NCBI RefSeq assembly: GCF_003589595.1
Contig: NW_020653750.1
Location: forward strand, 2,254,372-2,318,371
Source of the DNA: Hyposmocoma kahamanoa
Taxonomy: Eukaryota; Arthropoda; Insecta; Lepidoptera; Cosmopterigidae
Reading direction: 5' to 3'
DNA length: 64,000 bases
Every line of letters begins with the position of its first letter. Position 1 is the stretch's first letter. A model generated the notes under the pieces. The model was not told where the DNA came from and did no database searches. It saw nothing but the letters and a program-made list of their open reading frames with translations. Of the stretch, positions 1-13,500 are shown one piece after another. The translations under genes and the position numbers were made by a program.

Positions 1-17
1 TCTATATTGGCTAAAAG

Positions 18-512
18 TCATGACCTTGAGAATAGATCTATGAGCTCCAAAGGCAATAATACAGTCTTGCAGGCTCCACCCCAGATTCTAACACAATATC
101 TCATAACTGACTGCACAAGTGCGTAGTAAATTGTACGAAGAAGATTAGGATCAGCAACATACCAAAGTTTTTTGAAAACGTAGACGAATTTTCTAAGACG
201 CTCAGTTGTGAGTTCTATATGAGTACGCCAGCTGAGCCTGTCATCCAGAATCACCCCGAGATATTTTACATTACTAGACTTGGCAACTGTAGGACAACAA
301 CAGTCAGAGACAGAGTCCGAGCCGCGAGTAGATCTACATGAGTGAAGTTTAATTTTTATGTTAGCCGGTTTATTATTAGGAAGAGTAAATGGAATGCAAG
401 TGGATTTTGAGAGATTTAACGTAAGTAGGTTTTTTTGAAGCCAGCAGCTTACTTTTTGAAGACCACGCTCAGCAACATCGCAAACCCCGTCCCAAGTCCA
501 ATGATAGGTCAT
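18..512 (-). mobile_element. Non-LTR retrotransposon reverse transcriptase fragment
   Basis: Reading frame of 164 codons on the minus strand without an intact start of its own. It carries the C-terminal reverse transcriptase signature 'NLLTLNLSKS', then 'KYLGVILDDRLSWRTHIE' and 'LRKFVYVFKKLWYVADPNLL', the thumb region typical of Jockey/CR1-type LINEs. The catalytic palm is missing, so this is a 5'-truncated copy. It reads toward the left edge of the window and may continue beyond it. It lies 0.8 kb upstream of TAF1 in the opposite direction. It resembles the fragment at 59576-60352, which shares the 'LLTLN...KYLGIILDE' layout. Confidence 0.8.
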
Positions 513-541
513 CGTAGTTTCTAATTCTCGATTCTGGTAAA

Positions 542-605
542 TATAATTTAAACTTTACCCAGTCCCTATAACCTATAATTTAAACTTTACCCAGTCCCTA
601 TAACC
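542..605. repeat. Tandem duplication, 2 x 32 bp
   Basis: Two identical adjacent 32-bp units, 542-573 and 574-605, each beginning TATAATTTAAACTTTACCC. They sit just outside the LINE fragment and show a recent local duplication. Confidence 0.9.
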
Positions 606-1333
606 GTTGAAAGTCCAATACCTTCATTGCAAGTTACGATGCGCGACGATTTGATTTTGTATTGAAATCTTATTCAACGCCTATCTCTATCTAATAATTT
701 CCGTGATAGAAGACTTTGAAATTTGTATGGCGGCCATCTTGTATAATAATTGAATTTTAAAGTTTTTAAATAATAATTTTACATCGTCATTATGAACGTT
801 CACTAATCATAGGTTTCTGCAAAAATTTCTTTCCTTTCTTAATCTATTGATAAAATTTTGATTTAGACGATTATTTCCATTTTTATGAAACTAAACTCCG
901 TCTTGTAAAAAATAGTATAAATGTAACATTATGTAACATGTTTATCACACAGCCTGCATTTATTTATATATAGGTCATCGAAACCAGAAGTGAAAAATTA
1001 AAAAATATTTAATTGCGCTTTGTATTATACAGTGAAAAAACAAAAGAAAATGTTCAACATCTTTAGTTTGTCTATCCGGAAAATGGAACGTAAAATACTT
1101 ACTCGTTCATGTCATTCAACCATTCACTCACTTACGTCAAGTGGACATTTTGGTTGGTTGTCATGTCAAGCAATCAAACAAAATGTCAAACACAAACCAC
1201 TAAATTATGATGGAAGCGAAGCAGTGCTTAGTTGCAGATTTTTATTTAAATAACACTTATAATTAACTGTTAAATATAGGGAAATAAGTTCTAACAAGCA
1301 TTACACGGTGAACAGCTACATTACTAATACAAT
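606..1333. other. TAF1 upstream region, no gene seen
   Basis: AT-rich stretch between the tandem duplication and the TAF1 start codon. It should hold the TAF1 promoter and 5' UTR, but I cannot place a TATA box or transcription start. The motif GGCGGCCATCTTGTA near 730 resembles the YY1/Pho core, which is a weak lead. A short open frame at 1020-1253 has no recognisable protein features and is probably untranslated. Confidence 0.4.
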
Positions 1334-1553
1334 ATGTGCGATAGCGATGATCCAGGAGACCAGGGACAGTCGGGAATGGATTTGACCGGGTTTTTATTTG
1401 GTAATATTGATGAAAGAGGCCAGTTGGAGGATGATGGGCTGCTGGATGGAGAATCGAAGCGCATGTTGTCGTCTCTGAATCGTCTTGGCCTAGGTTCTAT
1501 GCTAGATGAAGTGCTAAATCAAGAGGAAATTAGCAAAGAAGATGAGGAGAAAG
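1334..1553 (+). CDS. TAF1: TAF1 exon 1 (start codon, TBP-binding N-terminus)
   Basis: Starts at ATG 1334 and ends at donor AAAG|GTGAAT, phase 1. It encodes [17 protein letters not shown] followed by [14 protein letters not shown], the family's N-terminal TBP-binding (TAND1-like) segment, which in Drosophila occupies the DNA-binding face of TBP. Confidence 0.92.
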
Positions 1554-4500
1554 GTGAATCTTGTTTTCCCCATTATGTCTTACTGCAATGAGAAATCTGA
1601 ACTAGGACGTGGTGAATTAGATCTAGTTATTGATTTTGAATAATTACAAGCAGAAGATTGAAAATTTTAAAATGATGTCAGATAGTTGTAGGTTGGCTCA
1701 GTAGATTGTCAGTGTTTTTGTTTTATTTTCAGATTATTCTCAAAAAAGTCCATCAGCAGAAGATTTCTTTGACATTGATGATGTTGCAGAAGATATAAAA
1801 GTAAGACGTCATGCTAATTTTCTGCACATTGTAAAAAAAAAATTAAAAAGAGTTATGTATTTTATTAAATACAATTTTGTTAAATTTGTGTTGTTTTGGT
1901 TTTTTATGTATTGAAAAGGTAATGTTCATATAGTATTTAAATTGTGGTGGTTATGTTTGCATATAGTTTTTGTGTTTTAATATTTTCACTAATTTATTTA
2001 TGTATTTTGTTTGTTTGTTGCTAAAGCAGTTATAATGACAATATTTATGTTTTAGTACATATATGTTTACCACACTGTAAGTATTGGATGTTTAATTTTT
2101 AATGGTATTTGTGTTAACATTAGGATGTAGAGATTACTAACAAGGAAGCACATGGGGAGATACTGGGTGATAAGCAAGGTGAGACACAGGGCCAGACAAA
2201 ACAGGAGCTGGAAATGGAGAAAACAGAAATGGAGGTTATGGACACGGAAACTGTAACAACGGAAGTTCAAACTACTAGTGATTGTCCACAGAGTGAAATA
2301 AAAGATGAAGTTAATGAGGAAAAACAAGATTTTGAGAAAAGTGAGCAAATTAAAGATGAAGGTTATGACGGAGATATGGAGGGTGATGAAGATCTTATGC
2401 CTCCACCTTCCATTATTCCGTAAGTTTCTAGTTTTTTATGTTATAATGATATATTGAGTGTGCCTTTTCACAATTAGTGCGTAGATGAACTACCATTTGA
2501 ACTGCCAATGTGACATTAGTCAAATCCGCTATGTATTGTTGTTTGCTGATATTGAAATCAAACTAGACACCAATTTACTTCTAAGTGTGCAATTGAAATG
2601 ACTTTCCAGTCTACAATATGTACGTCAGTGAAGAAGTTAGTTCCTGTGTACCTATGGATCATATTGTTTCCTCTGGAATTTTTATCACAGCTTACAATTT
2701 TGGTTGACAAAAAATTTTTGCAGTAAAAACAATACTAATAAATCGGACAAGGCAAGGAAACTGGAAACACCACTGGCGGCTATGTTACCATCTAAATATG
2801 CTAATGTGGAAGTCACAGAACTATTCCCAGATTTTAGGCCTGACAAAGTGAGTACAAACAATTTTATTCATTTGTTGTGTTTGCTATATTATTTATAGAG
2901 ATTATAATACTATCATGTTATTTTTGTTACATATAATTCTAATGTTTTTTAAAATATTTTGAATGTAATTGCAACATTTTTCATGACCAGTATGATAGTT
3001 ATTTGTTTTTATGTGTATAATTATCACCAAATTTCAAAATGAGGATTAACTTTTGCATAAATATATTCCACCAGCAGTGTTATTTACACTAGAACCTTTA
3101 TTACGAGCTTTTGGTAGTTCTGCTGCTTTTGGTGCCTTATACGCCATTGTGGCACATACCTATAAATTAAAATAATACCCAATTTTATTATATTTAAGGT
3201 GTTATTGTTCTCTCGTCTGTTTGGACCTGGCAAGCTGTCAAGCCTGCCTCAGATTTGGCGTGGGGTCAAAAAACGAAGACGTCGCAAGCGCAGTGGTAGC
3301 ACCAGTAGTGATACTCCACCTCAAATTCCGGATAACCAGGAAATGCAGTATGCTAGTGATGATGAAGAAAAACTATTGAAGTGAGTATTCAACTTAGTAA
3401 AATAATTAATTATTACGAAACTTTGAAAATTGTCTATCATGACATCATACTTCACCACGGGGGATTGCCTCATTTTCATGCATTCACATTTCTTGGATAA
3501 CTTTTATGATTATAAGCAATTTGCAATTCCTACAATGTGAAATTCACATATTTATTTTTCTCCCTTTTCTCTAGCTTTTATTTTTTTTCATATATTGAGG
3601 CCAATGGAAGAAAACCAACATTCATCATCAAATGACAACTATAACTCTGCATATGGTGGCGACAAGTCCCAAAGGCCCACGCCTGCGCATTGGCGTTTCG
3701 GCCCAGCACAAGTTTGGTATGATATGTTGAATGTACCAGAGACTGGAGAAGGTTTTGATTATGGGTTTAAAGTTAAGGTAAGTTTTTGATAGCTTAAATA
3801 AAAGGACTTTACATTGTAGGCATTGTAGGCAGGATTCACACAGATGCGCTTTGCGGCTTTTGATATTTTAGTAACAAGCAAATGACGTGGCGAGATCAGC
3901 CTAAATGGCAGCCCAAATGGCAGCCCAAATATGGATGTCTAGTGTATAGTGTAGTGTGTTAAGACCCTCAACTTGGTATACTTTTACTTTCGTATCCTTC
4001 TATCGCGCAAACCTTTCTTACACGCCCAATTTATTAATTAATTAACCATATCTAACATGAAACAGGATCCATCACCTGAAAGAGATGACAAACCCAATGA
4101 AGGGGAGGAGAAAAAAGAAACAGATACCTCTGATAGTCCTGACAGTGGTTTCCCCGATGATGCATTCCTCATGGCGACACAGCTGCAGTGGGAAGACGAT
4201 GTGATTTGGGATGGCAGTGAGATTAAACACAAGGTACTGTGTAGCTTCCAGATTTCCATTTTTCAAATTGACGTCAACATTTCCGAGCGTTTGTTTTTGC
4301 ATTTGTCTTCAGGTTTTAGCACGTTTAAACAGTAAAAGCAATGCAGCGGGCTGGGTGCCTACCTCGGTGAGTCGAACGGCGCAACAGTTCTCGCACCCGC
4401 GACCTCAGCCGCCTGCACCACTGCAGCCGAAACCACCCACGTAAGTTTAGGCGATTTAGTCTAGTAAAAAATCAACGTTAAAAGTTCTTACATTCATAGA

Positions 4501-7500
4501 TAAGTAAAATCTTCTTGGATATTTGGAAAATCGAAGAAGAAATTAATTTTCTACTAACTGGTACCGTCACGCTAAGCCGAAATGTATCTTTATTGTTCGT
4601 GAGAATTATTCAAAAATTTCTTAGAACTCTTATAAAAGACCTTTGCCAAAGGCATAAAAAACGACGTAGAATGTCAATGCGGTAGCGACCCGTCGGCATG
4701 TCATCGGCATTAACCGGTGCTTCGCCGGAGCTAACGTCGTGTTTGCTAACCCCCCGGTCGTGGCAAAGATGCCGTTGTTTTGGAAAAGTATTTAAGTGTA
4801 AAGAGATATAATTTAAAAATCAAAACATTGCAGCTCTTCATATGTAAATTTTTTTTTTGTGCAACACAAGAATAACATTTGGACGTACACACATCAGAAA
4901 AGTTGATTCGATGATTAGGTGACATCAAAATGTCGAAGAGGTCATGGTAGAACTGCTTATTCTGCACTTCTATAGCCAACGTTTTTGTAGAAGACCTTGA
5001 AACTAGAAACTTGGAATTGTTCCGAACGGGGCGGAAGATTTATTTAGTTGTCACAAAGATTTTTTGCGTGTGTCTATTTTACATTTAATAAAAAAGGTAA
5101 ACCTTGATATAGCTATTTGTAAAGATAAGAAAAGGTTATTTATAACGATTTTAAAATCACATTAACTGGTGCTGGTGAACTGACCGTTTATTAGGTTATT
5201 GACCCGAGGCGATTTACAACGGGCATATTTTTGTTTTACGCCAATTGCACGATTTCAACGTTTGAGTAGCTGGAGATACCCTCCTCTACCCGACTCGCTG
5301 GTGTACTAAGTGTGAAGCCATCTGCACAGCCAAGTAATACGTGCATTAAGTCAAAACGGGTCACTATGACCCAGCGTCATCGCTGGCGTGGTATTTTTGT
5401 GACTGACATTATTGGTTTATTTACTGTTTATAATTAATTAATCTTATTCCTGCTGCTTGTTGCGTGCTGACAGACATCAATTTAATCATTTGACACCAAT
5501 ACGTGAACTTTCCAAAGCATTTGTTGAACAATGCCAAAAATGTATCCTGCGGGCGAAAACTGCACTATTAATGAAATGTTGAGCTGATTATTTAACTATA
5601 AATGATTTTCCACAATTAGAAGAAAGAGATTTAATACTGTTTGCTTTAGGTAGTTATCAAATAAAGCTTGCTCGGTCGTATTGTAGCGAGCACTTACGAG
5701 ATGGAGTGTACTTTATAGAAGTTATGGAAGATGAATCTATAGATATTCCGCAAATGCATGTAACTGGAGATTGCTATCTTTTGAGAGGACGTATTCAATC
5801 AAGACACACCAGAGCACGAGTATATTATGTATATATAGTAGTAAATAGGGAAGGCGTTGGAAGAGCGCGCATAATACAACACTATTGTACGTGCCTTACT
5901 GGTAGACGGACCTTGGGTTGCTGTGCTCACGTCATGTCGATTGTATGGTATTTAGGGTGGGCACGGCACCAAGGAGCTTTTAATCTTCCAGCATCATATT
6001 TAGATGAAGTGATAATAGACGAAGTAAATGAGTTTTGAAACAATATATTTTATTTTATTTCATATCTTTTATATTCCCTAAAAAATATTATAACAAGAAA
6101 TACTGGACCAGATTCCAAAATTGTGTCATAATTCCACAGCTCACAGAACCCTTTTAAACTTAAGACACCATTTGGGTAATCATTTTTAACATACACACCA
6201 CACAAACAAAATTCCAGACAGAAGTTCAAATATTAAGTATCTACATTAAAAAATAAACATTATTCAAGATATTTCGAAAACTTGATGACTTACGTATTGG
6301 TGCCCATAATATTTTTTGATCGTATTAATGATATCTATTGATTGAAAGTAGTTTTTGAAGTGGCCGCTCCCAGGTCCATTTTGCCCATTCTCCTTTACGC
6401 AATACATACCATCCTCTGGCACACGCGAGAGATGTCAAGTATGTCCGTTCAAAAAGGATAAAAAAACATCTCATACATGTAATGCATGCTAGATTTATAT
6501 ATACTACCTATATACCCGGATCATACGGGAAGGTACTGCAATAGTTGCAGCAGTTGCACGTCTCTGATTGAGGACGTAGAAGACTAATTTCTAATAATAA
6601 GTTTGAGTGACCTTTGTTTTAGTATATAAGACTATCAATTGCTATTATTATTCAGAATATTTTACTAAAAATAAAAGAAATATTAAAATTATGTTTTCAA
6701 TGTTGATTTTGCACGTGTTATTGAGAACGCTAATTAAATATTTATTTATACAATTTATTGTTATTATTTTTATTTCAGTATATGTCTTGACGATTCTTAC
6801 TTAATACGTATTTGTTAAAATTTAGACAACTACTTTAATTTTACAAAAAATTATCAATGAAATTCGGGTCACGATGACCCAACGTCACCGTCGGCGTAAT
6901 TATTTTCACGTCATTGGCGCCGGGTTAAATTATTTTTTTGATTGCAGATCGACAACATCGTCAACAAATCCCACTCAACCCGGTGCCAATTCGGCCGAAG
7001 GGGAAGACAACACCTGGTATTCAATATTCCCCGTAGAAAACGAAGAACTTGTTTATGGTACTTGGGAAGACGAAGTTATATGGGATGCTCAAAATATGAA
7101 GCAGGTTCCTAAACCTAAAATATTAACTTTGGACCCTAATGATGAGAATATTATACTAGGCATACCAGATGATGTAGATCCTTCAAAGATTACTAGAGGT
7201 ATGTGATGCTTTTATATCCACCAAAGATGTTTAAGTTTCTTATAGTAAGAGCTTTTTTCAGGTCAGTTTCAGACGGTGATGTTGATAAAAGTTCTTTTTT
7301 TTTTTGCAAAAAAAATCACTTGAATTCCAAATAAGCTTAGGCTTCAATTTTCTCAACCATTGGTACAGTGGTACAAACAATGCAGTAGTTTGTTGGTATG
7401 AGTGGCTATTCTGTCTTTATAGGACTTAGTTAGTTATTTCCTTAATAATTGTAGGCATTTCAAGATATTCGTGGACCTCAAGTATTTTAGTGAACCATCA

Positions 7501-10500
7501 GTGAACCAGCTGTTTTGGTATCATTGCAGAATTGTAATGTTAGACTGACTAGCAGTTACCAAAAGGTCCAAATTAGTTTCAGAACTGCCTTGTAGATAGT
7601 TGGCCTATTTTCTAGAGTTACTCTAGACCTTCTTCCCAGTAGCCACACCAAGCACAGCAGGTTGTGTAATTAAGTACATTACGTTTCTTTTGGATGTGGG
7701 TCTTCCATGTTAGTCTCTGATTGACGTAGAATCGATAAAAGAAAAGTTGCAAAGTAAAACGAGATAGTATTAAATACTGATGTTTATTGTTTTGTGTTTA
7801 TTTATCAGTTTATTTATTTATCTACTTAGAACGGGGTCCGGCGCCAAAAGTAAAGATACCGCACCCGCACGTGAAGAAGTCAAAGATCCTTCTTGGAAAA
7901 GCGGGTGTGATCAACGTTCTACAGGAAGACGCGCCACCCCCACCACCAAAATCGCCGGATAGAGATCCTTTCAATATATCCAATGATGTGTAAGTTTACA
8001 ACAATTAAAAAACTTCAAAAGATGTGTGAAATTTTCGATCTGCTTTGGTCCAGAGTGATGGAGATTTAATAAGACAAGTATGGTAACTTCATACAAACGT
8101 TGCAGCGCTGCGTGCCGTGTACGTGTCCGTCTGCACACTCTAGCATAATCTACAGAATATTCGCGATGCACTCACGTTTGCATAGCGCTAGTCTTCTCAT
8201 GCGCCTTTTACTATGTGCATCTGTACACGGCGCGCGGCGGGCGTGCACACATATAAGCCGCGCTGCTGCGTTTAAATGAAGTTACCATACTTGTCTTATT
8301 ATACTATGCCGAAACGTTGGTTTGTTTGAAAAAAACAAATATACGCGATTTAGATTCGAAAAATAATTTCATTGCCAATAAACGAAAATAGTTACGTAAC
8401 ATTATTATAGGTTTAAAGATTTTATTTCTCACTAAGAATTTTCATTCATTTAATATGAGAAAAAAATAATGAAATATAATACAGTTGAAATATCGAACGA
8501 CAAAGATTGAGTATAAAAATTATTCTACATTAAGTGGGTAGTATTTAAACGTGAGTTAGTTGGTTGAATCGATAACGTGAATATTGCTATACACAATTAA
8601 CAAACATATATTGAACGGCCAAAACTAGAAGCGACATGCAAGTAGTTTCATTAGGATGAAACGTTTGGTACTTTAAATTATTATTTTATTTTGTTTATTA
8701 TATATATATAGTTATAAATAGTGCACCTTCATTTAACAAACATTTTTTTCCGTAATTTGTTTCCGTGTTTTTAATTCCGTATTTTAAGTTCTTTGTGAAG
8801 TCTTGGTCTCAACTTTGATATTTGCTGAGTTTTGCTAATAGTTATTTCAATATGTATAGTTTTATTTAATATTTTACGAGCTGATATGCAAGTTTGATGT
8901 TTGTATGTTTGCCTAATATTCAGTAACTTGGTATCTTTGTATATTTTATTTGTTGATCTTAAATAATCATAATTAAAAACTACTTAAATCAGTTTGTTTT
9001 GTGCAGTCTGAATAGAGTCAAGATTAGTTTTTGCTGCCGTGCCCCAAACCTCAATGAGGTAGTCTATGCGAGGTTTAACAAGGGAATTATATATTTTATA
9101 TCTAATTTTGTGTGGAGACATTTGACGATACTTCGAAGTGTTCCCGTAAGAGATGTCAATTTAGATTTTATTTTATTAATATGTTGTTTAAATGTCATAC
9201 AATTATCTAGTACCAGGCCAAGGTATTTTTCACTGTTATTTTTTGAGATTGATTGATTATTTATTTTTAGAGGATTATAGTTATCTTTTTATTTTTGGCT
9301 GTGAAAATCATGTAACTTGTTTTTGAAGTATTTATAGTCAATATATTGCTTTGGAACCAAGCATTCAATACCTTTAGATCATTTTGAGCATCATTTATTA
9401 CATCATCAACTGGATGTCCGAAATAAAAAAGACTTGTATCGTCAGCAAACAGTATTATATCACCTTTTAACCCTATTTATTTGATGCTGTTTATGTAAAC
9501 AAGGAATAGCAATGGTCCTACTATCGAACCTTGAGGCACGCCGAAGGTAATCCCTTGTGACTCGCTTTGCTCTGATCCAATTTTATCTACCTGATAACGG
9601 TTAGATAAATACGAATTAAAAATGTTTAGGGGCCAACATAACATTATTATTGTGTCGTAATAACCCGCACTCGAAGCGGGCAAAATTTTACCGCGATGGG
9701 CATCTGACGGCGCTGGTCGGACACTACCACCTCCTCGCCTCCTGCGCTTGGCCTGTACAGCAAGATGCTGCATAAAGGAGTGTCTGTGATCCCTTGATTA
9801 AAAAGGTGTTTGAAATCCTTTGGCGACGTACATCCATACTCAGCGTCAGCTAAATGGATAGATACAGAACATATATAAACCAGCGTTCACTAGGTTACTC
9901 CAAAAGGAACTTACTATATATATTCTATGCTCATAATCGTCTGGAATTATCTCCCGAATACTTTCTACGATACCTCCGAGTTGTAATGGCAAGCGACAAC
10001 TCATGACTCGCTGTTTTGAGTCGTTCTGGATCGAAGGATTTTTTCTTTGTGTTCGATCTTTGTATTTAATAATTAGCTACAGTTAACCATCTACCAGCTA
10101 CAGTTAACCAGCTACAGTCAACCAAATCAATAATAAGTTACGCAATTAAAAATCGCTCTTTTTGCCTGTAAAAAATGTAAATTTTTGGTTAATAAATGAA
10201 ATTTATGTTTTTCTCCAGCTACTACCAACCAAAGTCCCAGAATCCTCGTCTTAAAGTAGGGGGTGGGCAATTAATTCAACACAGTACGCCTGTAGTGGAA
10301 CTACGTGCGCCGTTTATACAAACTCACATGGGTCCTGCAAGATTGAGGGCTTTCCACCGTCCACCTTTGAGGAAGCTTTCATATGGACCATTGGCTGCGC
10401 CTGGGCCGCACCCAGTGCAGCCTTTGTTGAAGCATATTAGGAAAAAAGCTAAGGTAAGTTTAAAATAAATAAATACGTATGTTCTTCATGGTAGTTTTCT

Positions 10501-13500
10501 TTTTTTTTTGCTGAAGGTCGCGTCCCTAAAAGGTCTTCGAGACTTTATGGACAATTTTCTTCTACCTGCTACTCTCTTCGGCCTCTCTCAGGGCAGTTGT
10601 AATATGAAAGGCAGTGAGGGCGGTAATTTGGTTGGCTAGGTGATCGGCCATAGCGGATGCGCTTTCTCTCTACTTTACCCACCACAATCAGTTCGTCAAG
10701 GTTCTCTGGTTGTCGCCGGGTTAAATATATATATCATTCGCTTTTTACTTGTTTCTTCGTTATTGGTACTCGTAGTCATCATACGTGGGAAGAAAATTGA
10801 GTTGCTTTATTGATCATTCAAAAATTTATGAATAGCAGAGGTAACTCAGTGGAAGGAGAATACCTTGTGAAAGAATTCGTTCAGAGAAGTACTGCCACCT
10901 TACCAATTTCTGCCGCCAAGCAGTAATGTGAGCATTATTTAATTCCGGTTATGAAGGGTAAGGATGCTGGTGAAATTACTTGCCTGTATGCCATATGCCT
11001 ATGGGACTTATCAAGTTATGTATCAGCGACGGGCGCAGTGGCAGTGCCCCTGAGATCTTTGCGATTTGAAACGTTGCTTGTCAATAGAGTGATTAATGGT
11101 TGAAATTGGCGTTTTAACTTTATATAATTTGCTAACGTATAAGACCTGTTATAGTCATAATGACACTGGTGTTCAACACACCATTCGTGTATGTGGATCC
11201 GTAAGATAAAGCAACACGTATTTCGAATTGACTTTGAAATGGACATATTTTAACAGCAACGTGAAGCAGAACGCCTAGCTTCTGGTGGTGGAGACGTATT
11301 CTTCATGCGCACTCCAGAAGACCTGAGCGGCAGAGATGGGGAACTAATCTTAGTGGAATTCTGTGAGGAACACCCGCCGCTTATCAGTCAAGTTGGCATG
11401 TGCACCAAGATCAAGAATTATTATAAAAGAACTGCAGCTAAGGTGAGTTCACGAGTTTATCATCCATTTGGAGACTAGTTTATCTAACGATTACGAAACC
11501 ACAATATTTTTCGTTATCTCTTTTAATACATATTGATGATTGTTTACTGTAGTGATGATAAAAATCCCAATACATTAGGAAGATGGTTTTAATTAAACAT
11601 TCACACGCAATATAGGCGCTTTGTCGTCGAGTTGCGGATACCAGCCCGTTGCACCAAGTACCAAGTACCAAGTAATTAAACATTCTAGGTATGAAAACCA
11701 GAACGTAACAGTATATCGGCCTAATATTGTCACGTTATTTTTATAACCAATAGAAAGCTCGATAATCCTTCACAGCCATATTACCTATATTTTGAATGCA
11801 GTAAGAGACAAATATAAAAAAAAATCGTATTCTAGAGTACATTAAAGTGTAATTTATTTTAAGATAATACTATTTTTTTAATTAAAAATACTGATAGACA
11901 TAACATTAACAGTCGTCTTGACAAAATCATTAATGTGCGAAATTTAATTAGCAATTCACCATGAGATTTTTGGTGTAGAAAAACATCATGAGGAGACCTG
12001 CACATATCGGCAACGCAATTTAATGATGTATGTGAAGTTCTCAACCTGCATTCGACCTGCACGGGAACCAAAGCTCTCTTATTGTGAGAGGAGGCCTATG
12101 CCCGTGACTGTGCCCTGTGGGATTAACACCCGTATTTATGAACAAAACAAAAGGCGCACTTAAGATAATTCTTCACTAAGATCGACTTGAGTGAAAATTT
12201 TTCTTAAGTGCGACTTGGTGTTGTTTGGTATTTATGAAAATTTTTTCGCTCGCTCTTATTCAAGGTCAGTCTCAAGTTTTACTTTGATGCTGGTAGCCAA
12301 TGACAGTACTTATTTCTTCAAAAATTAAAAGCGGGAATTTTTGGAAATTGTTTTGTAGCCTGCGGACTTTCTTTGTGGCAGTTAACAAACAATTATCTTT
12401 GCCTTTTCTTCAGTGGAAAGAATAAAAAATTCATTAAACTGTTTTGACCTTATTTGTTAGAAGTATTTGAGTTTCAAAACTTAATATTGATTTTTTTATT
12501 ATAAATATTGATTTATTATTCGATTTTAAAATATATTAATTAATTAACATGCCTGAACTTGCCACGGGAAAATAGTGTTTGTTTATAACTATTTCTTTAA
12601 TCTGGAACATTCAGATGAAAATCAGAAAAGCTTAGAGGTATCTCTCTCTTTTTGAAAATGAAAAAATTTGATATCTCTCTCTATGTGAAATGAGAAACCA
12701 AAACAAACAAACTAGAAGGTATGTAAATACGTAAAATAAAATAAAATGTCAGAGCAACTCAAGAGAAAACGCAAATAACACAGTGATAAAAATGTTAAAA
12801 TATTTCCGAGTCCGACTTAAGACAGCTAAAGACTGGTTTTATACAAGTGCGACTTAACTCAATCCTGAGACTGAGCTAAGATTGAGCTGAGACATAAAAA
12901 TCGTTCATAGATACCAATTATTGACTTGAGTCTTACTTGAGACTTTTTTAATGCTTATGTCGGACTTATCTTTATTCATAAATACGGGTGTAAGTCAAGT
13001 TTACAAGTTTTTTGGGCCACTATTCCAAGGACAATATTTTTATTCAAGACACGTTAATTTCAAACATGTTTTGTAACTAGTATATCTTTTATGTCAGGAT
13101 GTTGGCCCGAAGCCTCTAAAATACGGCGAGATAGCCTACGCACACACATCGCCATTCTTAGGTATTTTGGCCCCAGGTGCGACGCAGCCCGTTGTCGAAA
13201 ATAACATGTACCGTGCCCCGATATATGAGCACCTGATACCTCTAACTGACTTCCTTATTATTAGAACCAGGTAAGAGTGTATCATTATTTACGATAAAGA
13301 ATTCTTCATATGTTACTATGCCTATCATTTCAACCGTTATTTATTACAAAGCGTATTTTCCCGTAGTCAGGTGCAAAAGATTATTGGTGCTGAATCACAG
13401 ATTGTTATAGGAGGTGTGGCTATAGAAAGAGTTAGCTCAGCTAGAAATATTGGGTTACAAATAGATAGTGAGCTGCGCTTTGAAAATCATGTATTTGACG

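Noticed and set aside
1020..1253. Small frame before the TAF1 start
   Set aside because: No homology or motif recognised and no sign of an intron joining it to exon 1 in frame.
3575..3599. Alternative acceptor for TAF1 exon 6 at CTCTAG
   Set aside because: It adds 25 nt and breaks the frame into the conserved [14 protein letters not shown] block; the acceptor at 3599 keeps it.
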